Source: Clostridia bacterium
Lineage (GTDB): Bacteria; Bacillota; Clostridia; TANB77; CAG-508
Direction of reading: 5' to 3'
Length of the DNA stretch: 40,650 bases
Assembly: GCA_022793905.1 (NCBI GenBank)
Contig: JAAWDU010000053.1
Location: forward strand, 1-40,650
Positions 15,201 through 24,400 of this stretch are shown piece after piece. The notes under the pieces are model-generated. The model made no database searches, was not told the DNA's origin, and was given only the letters and a program-made list of their open reading frames with translations. A program made the position numbers and the translations under genes. Each line of letters begins with the position of its first letter. The stretch's first letter is position 1.

Positions 15201-15736
15201 ATTTCCGATTTCTTGTTGCTGTAACTGTTATACCTTTGTCTATAATTAAATTTTTATGATATTTTACAATTAATGTTTTGTATGTTGTACTCGTATCACC
15301 TAAAGATATTGTCTTTGCTGTTTCACCTGAGTTTAGTGAATATCTTACATCATCTCTAAAATTTATTAACTCTACTGTATAATCTTTTGTTTCTGCTGTT
15401 GTTCCTACTTTTCCGAGCTACTCTAAAGGTATATGTACCATCATTCAAGTCGTTATCTCTTACTCCTTGTATAAGGCTCTCACAAATAATTGCTCCATCT
15501 TCTGCAACATTTGCTATTTGCCTAGATTCTTCTATATTTGCACTTTCGCTCACTCCTGTAATTATCTCTGTTTCACCTATTTCTACTGTTTCTTTACTTA
15601 TAGGAAATGCTATATTTTTGTTTTCTTGCATGACTAAAAGCCTAGTTCCTACAACTCCTAATGTTGCAAAACTAAGTATACTTGATGTTCCGATTAATGC
15701 TATTTTCTTAATTTTTTTCTTTAGCTTGTTTGTCAT
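214..15736 (-). CDS. Giant secreted RCC1/Ig-like/cadherin-like dockerin protein (giant 3), 31 CGGN recoding sites
   Basis: Starts MTNKLKKKIKK with GAGGAA upstream; about 5163 aa once 31 in-frame CGGN are read as Gly (15523 minus 31 is divisible by three). N-terminal basic stretch then a hydrophobic segment (about residues 12-35), so secreted or membrane-anchored. Two copies of a module containing TYNQxGxNVYLWKN followed by glycine-rich sequence lie at about 15240-14300 and 12700-11780. Between and after them (about 14100-6770) are RCC1-like repeats (GxVYxWGxNxxGELG) alternating with Ig-like segments. From about 6420 to 960 are many cadherin-like beta-sandwich repeats (IKEVxVNG...VxAEDG...YTLxI). 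A CnaB-like domain (about 760-470) and a two-loop dockerin (GDVTSNGKINIDDL, CDLNEDGIVDRLDRD) close it. Extracellular scaffold or adhesin role is inferred. Read without recoding it is more than thirty fragments. Confidence 0.86.
12242..12249 (-). other. Tandem CGGA-CGGA recoding pair
   Basis: Reading enters as TCA, meets CGGA CGGA, and leaves as GGC TCA, giving S-G-G-G-S within a glycine-rich stretch. Two successive +1 events are needed; a single shift lands directly on the second CGG. The residues on both sides (SFSGGS and GSQAGG) fit only this reading. Confidence 0.82.
14845..14852 (-). other. Tandem CGGA-CGGA recoding pair
   Basis: TCT CGGA CGGA GGA GGA is read as S-G-G-G-G. The upstream segment is TSYSGGS, matching the TSFSGGS that precedes the pair at 12242-12249, so the paralogous module carries the same tandem arrangement. 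Confidence 0.82.
14926..14933 (-). other. Tandem CGGG-CGGA recoding pair
   Basis: TCT CGGG CGGA TTA TAT is read as S-G-G-L-Y. The first quadruplet ends in G and the second in A, so the fourth base can differ between adjacent sites. The next single site is at 14875. Confidence 0.8.
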
Positions 15737-15779
15737 GTTTTTCTTCCTCGTTACTTTAAAGTTTTAATTTAATATAATT

Positions 15780-15808
15780 AATATAATAAATTAAAACCTA
15801 AATTGCAA
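15780..15808 (-). promoter_or_regulatory. Promoter of giant gene 3
   Basis: TTGCAA (803-808), a 17-base spacer and TATATT (780-785) precede the start codon at 15736 by about 44 bases. Spacing and geometry match the promoters of the other two giant genes. Confidence 0.6.
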
Positions 15809-15849
15809 TATACTAAATTCTTGCTATTGAAAAGTAAGTAAACTTTCTT

Positions 15850-15912
15850 TACGGAACATTATTTTAATGATTTTTTTCAATTTTTTGACATTTTTCTAAC
15901 TTTTTTGTTACA
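15850..15912 (-). promoter_or_regulatory. Shared upstream regulatory region (32-bp element plus TTCCGTA box), copy 3
   Basis: The 32-bp core (15881-15912; minus strand begins TGTAACAAAAAAGTTAG and continues AAAAATGTCAAAAAA) is identical to cores at 32358 and 40283. A TTCCGTA box lies at 15850-15856. The box is 41 bases and the core 72 bases upstream of the -35, nearly the same as at the other two giants. Binding factor unknown. Confidence 0.65.
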
Positions 15913-15982
15913 TTTTGTCTATGTATTTTCATTTTTGCTTACGGTAATATGTATTCTTATAATTTCATTTAATTTACTTTAA

Positions 15983-16022
15983 CAAAAATGAGCGATTGCA
16001 TAAGGTAATCGCTCATTTTTTT
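15983..16022 (-). terminator. Terminator of the M23 peptidase gene
   Basis: A perfect hairpin with arms AATGAGCGATTACC and GCAATCGCTCATT and T-runs on both sides starts immediately after the TAA of the peptidase gene. It could act in both directions. Confidence 0.85.
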
Positions 16023-16992
16023 ATAAATAATATTCTGGGTTATATGCAACATCATTTGCTCTTATTTCAAAGTGTAAGTGTGACCCTTGTGAGTCTCCTG
16101 TATTTCCTACTTTTGCAATTGGATCACCTTGATATACATAGTCTCCTACTTTGCAATCTAGTGCACTACAATGACCATAGTAAGTTTGAATACCATTTCC
16201 ATGTGATATTATTACTAGATATCCAAAACCACCACTATTCCAACCAGAAAATGTAACTGTTCCTTCTGCTGCTGCTTTAATTTGTGTTCCTGTTGGTGCT
16301 CCAAAGTCTAATCCTTTATGTGTTGTTCCCCATCTCGCACCAAATCTTGATGTAATAGTTGCTCTAATTGGTTTTGCAAATTCTATTGGAAGTTTTTTAT
16401 ATGTTGTTCCACCACTGCTTGCTCTTCCTACTCTTCCCATATTTCTTTGTATTTCTGGTGTTATTTTATTTTCGTATAATGCAACTACGGCTTCATCAGT
16501 ACTTGTAAATTCTTTTTTTGCCATCTCATATTTTTGTTGAATTGATAAGCTGTTTGCATTTTTACTATCTTTTTCTACTAATCTATTTACAATTTGCTTT
16601 GCTTCATCTAGAGTTGATACATACAGTTTTTCTTCTCCACTTACTGCTATTGCATAAAATTTATAGTATGGCACACCAGTACTTATTACTTTTTGATATA
16701 TTTCTTCATCATTAGTTTCTATGCCTCTTTTTAAAAAGCATAATTTGTATTCTGGCATCTCCATCTGAATAAGTGCAGCATCACTACCTTCAGCACCATT
16801 TTCTTGGTAATTTAATAATTTTTTTGAAAGTGCGACTTTATTTTCACTATATCCTATCATTTCTCCTTCAAATGTAACACTGTATATTGGTTTATATACA
16901 GTCATTATTATTGCTACAATTATTATACTACTAACTGTAAGTAATGTTATTAGCTTTATACTTGATCTTAACCCAATTAGTAATTTCCTCAT
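16021..16992 (-). CDS. Membrane-anchored M23 (LytM-type) peptidase
   Basis: A 323-aa protein starting MRKLLIGLRSS; this start has AAAGGAG seven bases upstream and is preferred over the in-frame ATG at 17010. One N-terminal membrane segment (about residues 13-36) is followed by an extracytoplasmic region, then a C-terminal M23 domain (about residues 215-323). The domain carries the zinc-site motifs HKGLDFGAP, YYGH and HLHFE. M23 enzymes cut peptidoglycan cross-links or act as cell-wall hydrolase regulators; activity is expected because the metal ligands are present. The gene has its own promoter and terminator and contains no in-frame CGG, so it reads through in one frame, a useful internal control. 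Confidence 0.88.
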   Translation of the reverse strand: MRKLLIGLRSSIKLITLLTVSSIIIVAIIMTVYKPIYSVTFEGEMIGYSENKVALSKKLLNYQENGAEGSDAALIQMEMPEYKLCFLKRGIETNDEEIYQKVISTGVPYYKFYAIAVSGEEKLYVSTLDEAKQIVNRLVEKDSKNANSLSIQQKYEMAKKEFTSTDEAVVALYENKITPEIQRNMGRVGRASSGGTTYKKLPIEFAKPIRATITSRFGARWGTTHKGLDFGAPTGTQIKAAAEGTVTFSGWNSGGFGYLVIISHGNGIQTYYGHCSALDCKVGDYVYQGDPIAKVGNTGDSQGSHLHFEIRANDVAYNPEYYL

Positions 16993-17054
16993 AAGCACTC
17001 CTTTGTACATTTATTTTTCCCTACGGATAATGCATTTTTTTGCTTTACTAATAG

Positions 17055-17083
17055 ATTTTACCTTATTTGCCTATTTTATTCAA
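17055..17083 (-). promoter_or_regulatory. Promoter of the M23 peptidase gene
   Basis: TTGAAT (17078-17083), a 17-base spacer and TAAAAT (17055-17060) lie about 62 bases upstream of the preferred ATG. Confidence 0.5.
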
Positions 17084-17103
17084 TCAGTAACAGCACCGTT
17101 TTC

Positions 17104-17187
17104 TTAGCTTTTACTGTCTTTTTCTTTTATTTTCTCTTGTTTTCTCGCTTTTTCTTTTCTTTTATTTTTTTGTAATATTTTTGTCAT
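17104..17187 (-). CDS. Tiny lysine-rich ORF overlapping the recR stop
   Basis: A 27-codon ORF begins [16 protein letters not shown] and is about 40 percent Lys. Its ATG overlaps the recR stop in an ATGA arrangement, which would allow coupled translation. The region is A-rich, so a chance ORF is quite possible. No family is recognised. Confidence 0.3.
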   Translation of the reverse strand: MTKILQKNKRKEKARKQEKIKEKDSKS

Positions 17188-17788
17188 AATTCCTGTCTTC
17201 CTTCTAACGCCTTAGCTAGAGTGACTTCGTCTGTATATTCTAAATCTCCACCGCACAGGAATTCCATGTGCAATTCTTGTAACTCTTACACCTAGTGGTT
17301 TTAATATTTTTGCAATATACATTGCTGTTGCTTCTCCTTCTACCCTAGGATTTGTCGCAACAATTATTTCTTTTATCTCAGGGTTTGCATTAATTCTTGC
17401 AAGCAATTCTTTTATTTTTATCTCATCTGGTCCGAATGCCATTCATAGGTGATATTGAACCATGCAAAACATGGTATACACCTTTAAATTCATGTGTTCT
17501 TTCCATTGCAATTACATCTTTCACATCTTCTACAACACATATCTCATTTTGCTCCCTTTTAGGGCTTGAGCATATTGGGCATGGGTCTGTGTCTGAAATA
17601 TTAAAGCATTTCGAACAATATTTTAGGTTTTCTTTTGCATTAGTAATTGAATTTATAAAATCAATTACTTCTTCATTACTTGCATTTAATATATGAAATG
17701 CAAGTCTTACTGCGGTTTTATGTCCGATGCTTGGAAGTTTTTCAAATCCTTCTATTAATTTTTCTATTGATGGTGAATAGTATGACAT
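17184..17788 (-). CDS. recR: Recombination protein RecR, two CGGN recoding sites
   Basis: RecR acts with RecF and RecO to load RecA at gapped DNA. The start [15 protein letters not shown] sits 14 bases after ybaB, with AAGGGG upstream. Helix-hairpin-helix [12 protein letters not shown] is near residue 20, the four-cysteine zinc motif ([16 protein letters not shown]) near 55-70, and the Toprim domain follows. Conventional reading breaks it twice. At 17432-17434, SPMNGI-CGGA-PDEI restores the near-universal SPMxGIGPxxI. At 17251-17253, HGIPV-CGGT-GDLEY restores PVGGDLEY. The result is exactly 200 aa ending ALEGRQEL, the normal family length. Both recoded residues fall on invariant glycines, which makes this gene the best calibration of the recoding in the window. 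Confidence 0.95.
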
Positions 17789-17802
17789 ATGTTTCCCCTT
17801 TT

Positions 17803-18144
17803 TTACATTAATCCTGGTATATTATATTTTCCAAGACTTTCACTTTGTGCACTGTCAACTTTTTTTAATGCTTCATTTGTGCAAGTTAATATTAAATCTT
17901 CAAGCATTTCTACGTCATCTGGGTCAACAACATCTTTTGCTATTTTTATTTCTTTTATTTCTTTTGAGCCTGTTACTTTTACAGTTATAGCTCCTCCTCC
18001 TGCTGTTGCCTCAAAATCCCTTGCTTGTAATTCTTCTTGTGATTTTTCCATATCTGCTTGCATTTTTTTTGCTTCTTTCATTAATTTGCTTATGTTCATT
18101 CCTCCGAAACCTGCTCCTCCTGGAAATCCTCCTCTTTTTGACAT
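17803..18144 (-). CDS. ybaB: YbaB/EbfC family nucleoid-associated protein
   Basis: A 113-aa protein with a Gly-rich, Met-rich N-terminus (GFPGGAGFGGMNISKLMKEA) followed by a helical KKMQADMEKSQEEL segment and the conserved EVTGSKEIKEIKI-like strand (here KVTGSKEI). The family forms dimers that bind DNA. It lies between dnaX and recR, the classic order in Firmicutes. The ATG is four bases after the dnaX stop, and GAGGAGGAA in the dnaX tail is its ribosome binding site. It contains CGG only in the NNC GGN phase (TTC GGA near 18103) and needs no frameshift, which fits the codon-specific rule. Confidence 0.93.
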   Translation of the reverse strand: MSKRGGFPGGAGFGGMNISKLMKEAKKMQADMEKSQEELQARDFEATAGGGAITVKVTGSKEIKEIKIAKDVVDPDDVEMLEDLILTCTNEALKKVDSAQSESLGKYNIPGLM

Positions 18145-18148
18145 TTTA

Positions 18149-19813
18149 TTATTCCTCCTCTACAAAATTTACTAAACCTTCTAATCCGCTCGAGTACATC
18201 TATACCTGAGCTTTCTTCTTGCTTTTCTATTTCTTTTTTTACACTTTTCTGAGTATCTGTTTTTGGTGTATTCTTTTTACTATTACTTGCGTCTTCTAGT
18301 TTGACTCCGCATTGGTTTTCCACAAATCATTGATATTTCTTTTGTTAATATGTTCATGTTTTCTGGCTTTTTTAATAGGTCTTCTCTAAATGAATTTAAA
18401 CCATTATTAAATCTAATAACTACTGTCATATCATTTGCTGTTATTGCTTCTGTATTTATTAGGTTTGCATATAGCATAACTTTACCTTGCGTTTTTAATT
18501 TATTAACTATGTTTTGCCATTCCTTTATAGGAGTTCCTTCTGTTAGTTTTACTGGTACTATTTCCTCTTCCTTTGGCTCAGGTATGCTTTTTGCATTTAC
18601 TTGTGCTTTTTCACTTTCTTTTATTTCTTTTTCTTGCGTTTTTTTCTCTATTTTTACTGGATTTGGTGCTGGTCTTGGTGTAAATAATTGATTTTCTGAG
18701 TTTGTAATTCTATCTTCTATTCTTTTTGTTTCAAATTTGGCACATAGTTTGATTATTTCTGTTTCAAATATTATTATTTTTTGTGATGATATTTTCATCT
18801 TATTTTCTAGTTCTGATAATTTATATATTATATTTATTAGTTCTTCTTTAGAAGTTTTTTCTGCTGTTTCTTCCATTTGCTTTTTCTCATCTTCATTATA
18901 CATTTCTAACTTTTGGCTTATTTTGCACATTAGTAAATTTTTTGTATGTTTTATCATTTCCCATACAAAATTCTCTAAGTCTTTTCCATCTTCTAATACT
19001 TCATCTACTGCCTGAATAGCTTTTTCTATATTTTTTTCAATTATTCCATTTATTATGTTATGTACATATATGAATTTTGGTATTCCGAACTAAATCTTTT
19101 ATCTTATCTTCATCTATGTCTGTTTCTCCATCTTGCAAACATCTTTCTAATATACTAAGTGCATCTCTTGCAGCTCCTTCTGAAAGTGTTGCTATTAGCT
19201 CAAGTGCTCCGATTAGTAATTTGTATGTTACTTTCTTTACAAACTATCTTTAGTCTTTTTATCATGTTCTCATTTGATATTTTTTTGAAATCAAATCTTT
19301 GACATCTTGATAATATTGTTGCGAGTAATTTTTGTGGTTCTGTTGTTGCAAGTATAAATTTTACATGCTCTGGTGGTTCTTCTAAAGTTTTTAATAGTGC
19401 ATTAAATGCTCCTGTTGATAACATATGAACTTCATCTATGATATATACTCTATATTTTGCAAGTGTTGGTAAAAAATTTACTTTTTCTTTTATTTCTCGT
19501 ATATCTTCTACACTATTGTTTGATGCAGCATCCATTTCTACTACGTCCGTAAGTGTTCCGTTCTAGCATTGCTTTACAAATTTCGCATTCGTTACATGGT
19601 TCTCCGGTCTTTTGGATTTAAACAATTTATCGCTCTTGCAAGTATCTTTGCTGTTGATGTTTTTCCTGTTCCTCTTCCACCTGTAAGTAAATAAGCATGC
19701 CCTATTCTTCCAGATTTTATTTGATTTTTTAGTGTTTGTATTACATGATCTTGTCCTACAACTTCACTAAATGTTTGAGGTCTAAACCTTCTATATAATG
19801 CAGTATATGCCAT
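18149..19813 (-). CDS. dnaX: DNA polymerase III subunit gamma/tau, six CGGN recoding sites
   Basis: DnaX is the clamp-loader ATPase. Starts [15 protein letters not shown] with AAGGAG upstream. Walker A GGRGTGKT is at residues 45-52, four zinc-binding cysteines at about 64-79, then Walker B IDEVHM, LEEPPEH and a sensor region ATTEPQKL. Reading six in-frame CGGN as Gly (first plus-strand base 19604, 19558, 19209, 19085, 18306, 18186) gives 552 aa ending [11 protein letters not shown]. The first joins NPKD-G-EPC, the second [16 protein letters not shown], and the fourth LV-G-IPK, all where family members have Gly. Without recoding translation stops eight codons after the Walker-A exon-like block, before Walker B. 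Gene order with SRP RNA upstream and ybaB-recR downstream supports the assignment. Confidence 0.95.
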
Positions 19814-19842
19814 TTCTCTTGTTTCTCCTTAATATATAATGT

Positions 19843-19872
19843 ATGCAACTCAAAGCTAACCTTGAGTTGCAT
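19843..19872 (-). terminator. Hairpin between SRP RNA and dnaX
   Basis: Arms ATGCAACTCAA and TTGAGTTGCAT form a strong stem about 40 bases after the SRP RNA. The T-tract is weak, so it may be a partial terminator that lets some transcripts enter dnaX. Confidence 0.5.
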
Positions 19873-19911
19873 AAGTTATCTGTAACTTTCTTTTCTTCCT
19901 TTGAACAGCTA

Positions 19912-20032
19912 ATCTAACTTCTCTGTGGGAAGTAATTTCCACATAAAAGTGTTTACTTATCGCTGCTTCTTTCCAGACCTGACGAGGTTCGTAAATTTTT
20001 ATCGAAAATTACTTTCCACACAAAAGTTAGAT
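19912..20032 (-). ncRNA. ffs: Signal recognition particle RNA (small bacterial type)
   Basis: About 121 nt. The ends ATCTAACTT and AAGTTAGAT pair perfectly, and the apical domain contains GTCAGGTCTGGAAAGAAGCAGC, close to the conserved Ffh-binding consensus. No Alu domain is seen. Location directly upstream of dnaX is the common Firmicutes order. Confidence 0.92.
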
Positions 20033-20044
20033 TTCTTTTTTCAT

Positions 20045-20073
20045 ATTATATAATGTTTTTTTATTTTTTACAA
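20045..20073 (-). promoter_or_regulatory. Promoter of SRP RNA
   Basis: TTGTAA (20068-20073), 17-base spacer, TATAAT (20045-20050); the SRP RNA 5' end follows about 12 bases later. Confidence 0.7.
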
Positions 20074-20081
20074 TATATTTT

Positions 20082-20830
20082 TTAATTTCTTTTGAAAATT
20101 ATATTTTTGAATTCTGTCTGTTCATAGTTTGAAGTGCCTGTACTTACTATGTTTCCAGCTGGCAAATCTAATAATATATTTCCTGTAAATTTTGTTCCAG
20201 ATGCAAGTTCTATTGTCATATCAAAATTTACTTTACATTTTATATCTTCATAACTTATTCCTGCTTTTCCAAGGATTGTACCATCATGTGTTACAGTTTC
20301 ATCATTTGATGTATATTTTCCTAAATCTTTATTGCATAATCTTAGTATTATTATTCCTCCTTGGTTTGCTATTTCAAGCTTTTTTGCATTTGCAAGTTCA
20401 CTTCCTTTATATATTATGCCATCAGTTTTTACATATTCTTCTTTGTATTCATAAATTTTTCCTTCATCTTCGCTTGGTCTATATATTGTTATCTTTCCGC
20501 TTATTTGGTCCGTTCGTCTATTTTGAAATTATCTAGTGTTACACTTTTTATTATTTCTGTTTCTTTATAATTTTTATTTTTTGATATATATATATATATA
20601 TCATTATTTTGTACTAAATCAAAGTTCCATGTATTTTCTGTTCCTTCTATATCTAGTCCTTCTGCTGTACTTACCATTATTAGTTGTGATAGTTCAAATG
20701 GCATATTATTTTCACCTTCTACTGCATATTTTAGCATTAAAAGGCTTATTATTGTTATAACTAATGTTAGTATGAATACCACTATAAAAAAGCGAATTAT
20801 TTTTTTTGCTTTTTGCCCTAATTCATGCAT
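20082..20830 (-). CDS. Membrane-anchored protein of unknown function, two CGGN recoding sites
   Basis: A 248-aa protein starting MHELGQKAKKII, with a single membrane segment (about residues 12-37) and a beta-rich extracytoplasmic part. It starts 21 bases after tadA, with AAAGGAG inside the end of that gene, so the two are probably co-transcribed. Two in-frame CGGA (20510-20512 and 20497-20499) lie only ten bases apart and read DE-G-PNK-G-KITIYRP. Without them the frame stops at 20501. After recoding the reading frame continues to a TAA at 20082, next to the SRP promoter. I recognise no domain; the topology resembles the small anchored proteins often found beside tadA in Clostridia. Confidence 0.8.
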
Positions 20831-20851
20831 AAGCTTTTTGCTTTCTCCTTT

Positions 20852-21318
<467 letters not shown>

Positions 21319-21346
21319 TTCGTTTTTCTCCTAAACTTTTCTATTT

Positions 21347-21376
21347 AATATATCATGTTTTTTATGAGCTTGTCAA
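21347..21376 (-). promoter_or_regulatory. Promoter of tadA
   Basis: TTGACA (21371-21376), 18-base spacer, TATATT (21347-21352), about 30 bases before the GTG start. Confidence 0.6.
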
Positions 21377-21389
21377 GGTTTTAATTTTA

Positions 21390-21438
21390 AGTAAAACGTG
21401 ATTTTTCCACGTTTTTTGTGGGATAATCACGTTTTACT
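21390..21438 (-). terminator. Terminator of giant gene 2
   Basis: Arms AGTAAAACGTGATT and AATCACGTTTTACT enclose a smaller inner repeat (CCAC...GTGG). The hairpin begins directly after the TAA at 21441 and overlaps the region just upstream of the tadA promoter. Confidence 0.8.
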
Positions 21439-21440
21439 AT

Positions 21441-24400
21441 TTAGTTTTGGCTTTTAATTGCATTATATGAGATAGTTTTAGCTTTTTTTCCGTAATTTTT
21501 CTTTAGTATGCTTCTATCTGCTTCGTCTGTTTTACCATCTTCGTTTAGGTCTGAAGCTCCTGTTTTTTCGAAACTACTATTTAGGTTTACTAGGTCGTCT
21601 ATTGTTATTGCTCCGTTTTCTACTATGTCTCCTGCTATTAGTTTATATTCTCCTATGTCTATTTCCTTTCCTTTTTCTAATGTTATTTCTGTTACTGTAT
21701 AACTTAAGTTCCCTAGTTTTGTTACTTTTAGCTTGTATTTCTCGTTTTCTTCTTTCTTTTCTTCATATAAGTCCAATTCGAATGTTCCGTCTTTTTCTGT
21801 TTTTATTTGTTTTAACTTTTGTTCTGTTCCTTCGTTTGTTATTTTATACAAGGTTATATCTGATAAATGTTCCCCATTTACATTTTCAGTTAGAATTTTT
21901 CCTTTTATTTTTAGTTTTATTTGTGTATCATCTGTTATTGTTAGTATATATGTTTGTTCATCCCCATTTTCTGATTGCACTGTAACTAATACTTCAAGTA
22001 CTTCTCCTTTTTCAAGCGGAATATCTGCTGTTATCTTTCCTTGTACATAGTCTAGTTCTACATCTTTATAGCTTATTTTTACTTTTGCCTTGTCATCTAC
22101 TGTTTTTATTACTACTGGATGCTTTTCTTTATATTGCACAGTTTGTGTATAATTTCCCTCTTCTGTTTTGAATGCTTCTAATTCATCTACCTTTACATAT
22201 GATAGACTTGTATCTTGTGATTTTTTCTCTAGCACTAAATTATATTCATTTGTTACACTTCCCACTGCTGATGTTATTTTAATTACATAGTTTTGGTTTT
22301 GCTCCTTTAATGGCACTTCTAGATTTAGGGTTCCGCACTCCTGTTCCTATGATGTTTTGTGATGTATTTTCTCCTTCTTGAAGTCTTTCAATTATTTCAA
22401 TTTTTATGTCTTCTTTTGTTGCAATAATTTCAACATTTGCTGTTTCCTTCGCTTCTACTCTTCCTTTATATGTATTATCTTTTGGCACAATTTCTTCTGT
22501 ATTTGCTTTTACTGATTGAAGACCTATTTCTGCTGTTTTTATTATTGTTATTATATGTTCTTCTTCTGTCCCATCTTCTGCTCGAATTACTACTGTTATT
22601 GTTCTTTCTTCGTTTTCTTCTAATACTGTATTTAGATTAATTGTTCTTGTTATTGTTTTTGGTTCAAACGCTCCTTCTCCTTGCATTTTTATGCTTGCAA
22701 ATTCACTGTTTGTAACAAATGTGATATCTATTGTATTAAGGCTTTCATCTACATAAATTGTAGTTCCGTCCTTTTTTTGTATATCGCTTGAATTTATTTC
22801 TTTTAGTGCTGTGTCATTTGATTTTTTCTCTAGTATTAGTTTAGATTTTTTAATGCTTCCATCTTCTGCTTTTACTTCCAAAGGAATTTCTGTTATCTCT
22901 GCTAATAACTCTACTTCTTTCGTGTTTTCGGCTTTTATAAATTTAGAGTCTTTTATTTTTACACTTGCATTTATGTCTTCTAAGGTTACTTTTACATCTG
23001 CTTTATTTAATCTTCCTATTTTCAAATAATAGTTTCCGTCTTCTCTTAACACTGCTTCCTCAGTTGTTTCAGATGTACTTATATCTCCTGTTTCTTCGTT
23101 TTCTATTTCTTTTCTTGTTATTACTTCTACTTTCTCTATATTTGTATTTCCTGCTAATTTTTTAATTACAAGTGTATATTCTGCTTCCTCTCCATTTTCT
23201 GAAATTACTTTTATTTTATATATAGTTTCTCTTTCTGTTAATTCTTTTGTGAGAGTTATATTATTTTTGTTTTGTGTTTCATCTTCTATGTAAACTACTG
23301 CCAATGTATCTTTTGCACCTATTTTGATTTCTGCATTTTCTGTGCTTTCTTTTACTTCTGCTTTATAGCTTCCGTCTTCCTGTAATAGTGCATTTTTTCC
23401 ATTTACTATTACATATGCGAGTGAATTATCATTTGATTTTTCTGTTATTTCTAGAGTATATTCGCCTATATCTACTCTATTTTGCGCTGTTACTTTTATT
23501 TTTACAATTGTTTTTGTTCCTTCTTTTATTATATTAACAGTTTGAGTTTCTACTTCATCAGGTTCTCCGTTTATTGAAATTTTTGCTAAATTATCTGTTG
23601 TTATTCCTTTTATTTCATATGTATCTGCTGATAATCTTATCTCATATTTGTTTTGACCTTCTATATGTTTTGCTTCTTCTCCATTTACTAAAAGTTTTTT
23701 AAGTGTTGCATCATCTGGCAATCCTGATACTAAAAGTGTATATTTTTTAAGTGTTCCATCTTCTGCCTTAACATATATGTATACTACTGTTTCTTTTGCA
23801 TCTATTAGTTTTTTTCTTGTTGTTTCTTGCTTTTCATACTCTTCTGTTTCTATTCTTATATCTGCATTTGGGTCTATTGCTTTTGCATTTATTTCTACTT
23901 CTTCTCCTAATACATCAATATTTATATAGTATGTTCCATCTGGCATTTCTATTGTTTCTATTCCATTTACTTTGACATATTCTAGTCCTGTTTCATGTGA
24001 CTTAACATATATTATAAGTGTATATTCTATGATTGTTCCATTTTGTGTTTGTACAAAGAATGGCAATTCTGTTTCTTTATCTAGTATGTTTAAATTATCT
24101 GTTAATACCCCATCTGAAGACCAATTTGTTTTATCTAAGCTTATTTTATCTGTCTTGTCTTTTGTTTCTATTTTTAACATTCCTGTTTTATCTGGTTCTT
24201 CTATTATTATTTTGTATTTGCATTCTGCTTCAATGTTTGCTTCTTTTGTGTTTATACTTATTTTTTCTATTCTGTCTTTTTCATGGTTTATTACTATTCT
24301 TTCTACTTCTTTTTTAGTTCCTGTCACTTTATCTGTTGCTATAATTATTGCATTTCCTGCTGTTTTTGCTGTTAAATTTCCATTATCTACTTCAACACTA

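Larger units (their letters stand above)
995..15415 (-). other. 31 in-frame CGGN (+1, Gly) sites of giant gene 3
   Basis: Plus-strand positions of the first base of each CCG (CGG on the minus strand), in reading order: 15413, 15205, 14931, 14927, 14875, 14850, 14846, 14428, 13248, 12296, 12247, 12243, 11804, 10585, 10470, 10271, 9514, 9243, 8924, 8842, 8511, 7982, 7690, 7665, 7076, 6826, 4431, 2953, 1798, 1392, 995. At each one the frame entering from upstream has CGG as a codon, and the protein resumes at GGN one base later. Without the shift a stop usually follows quickly; at 10271 the next zero-frame codon is TAG. Fourth bases are 26 A, 3 C (8842, 7665, 4431), 1 G (14931) and 1 T (10271). 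Confidence 0.85.
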
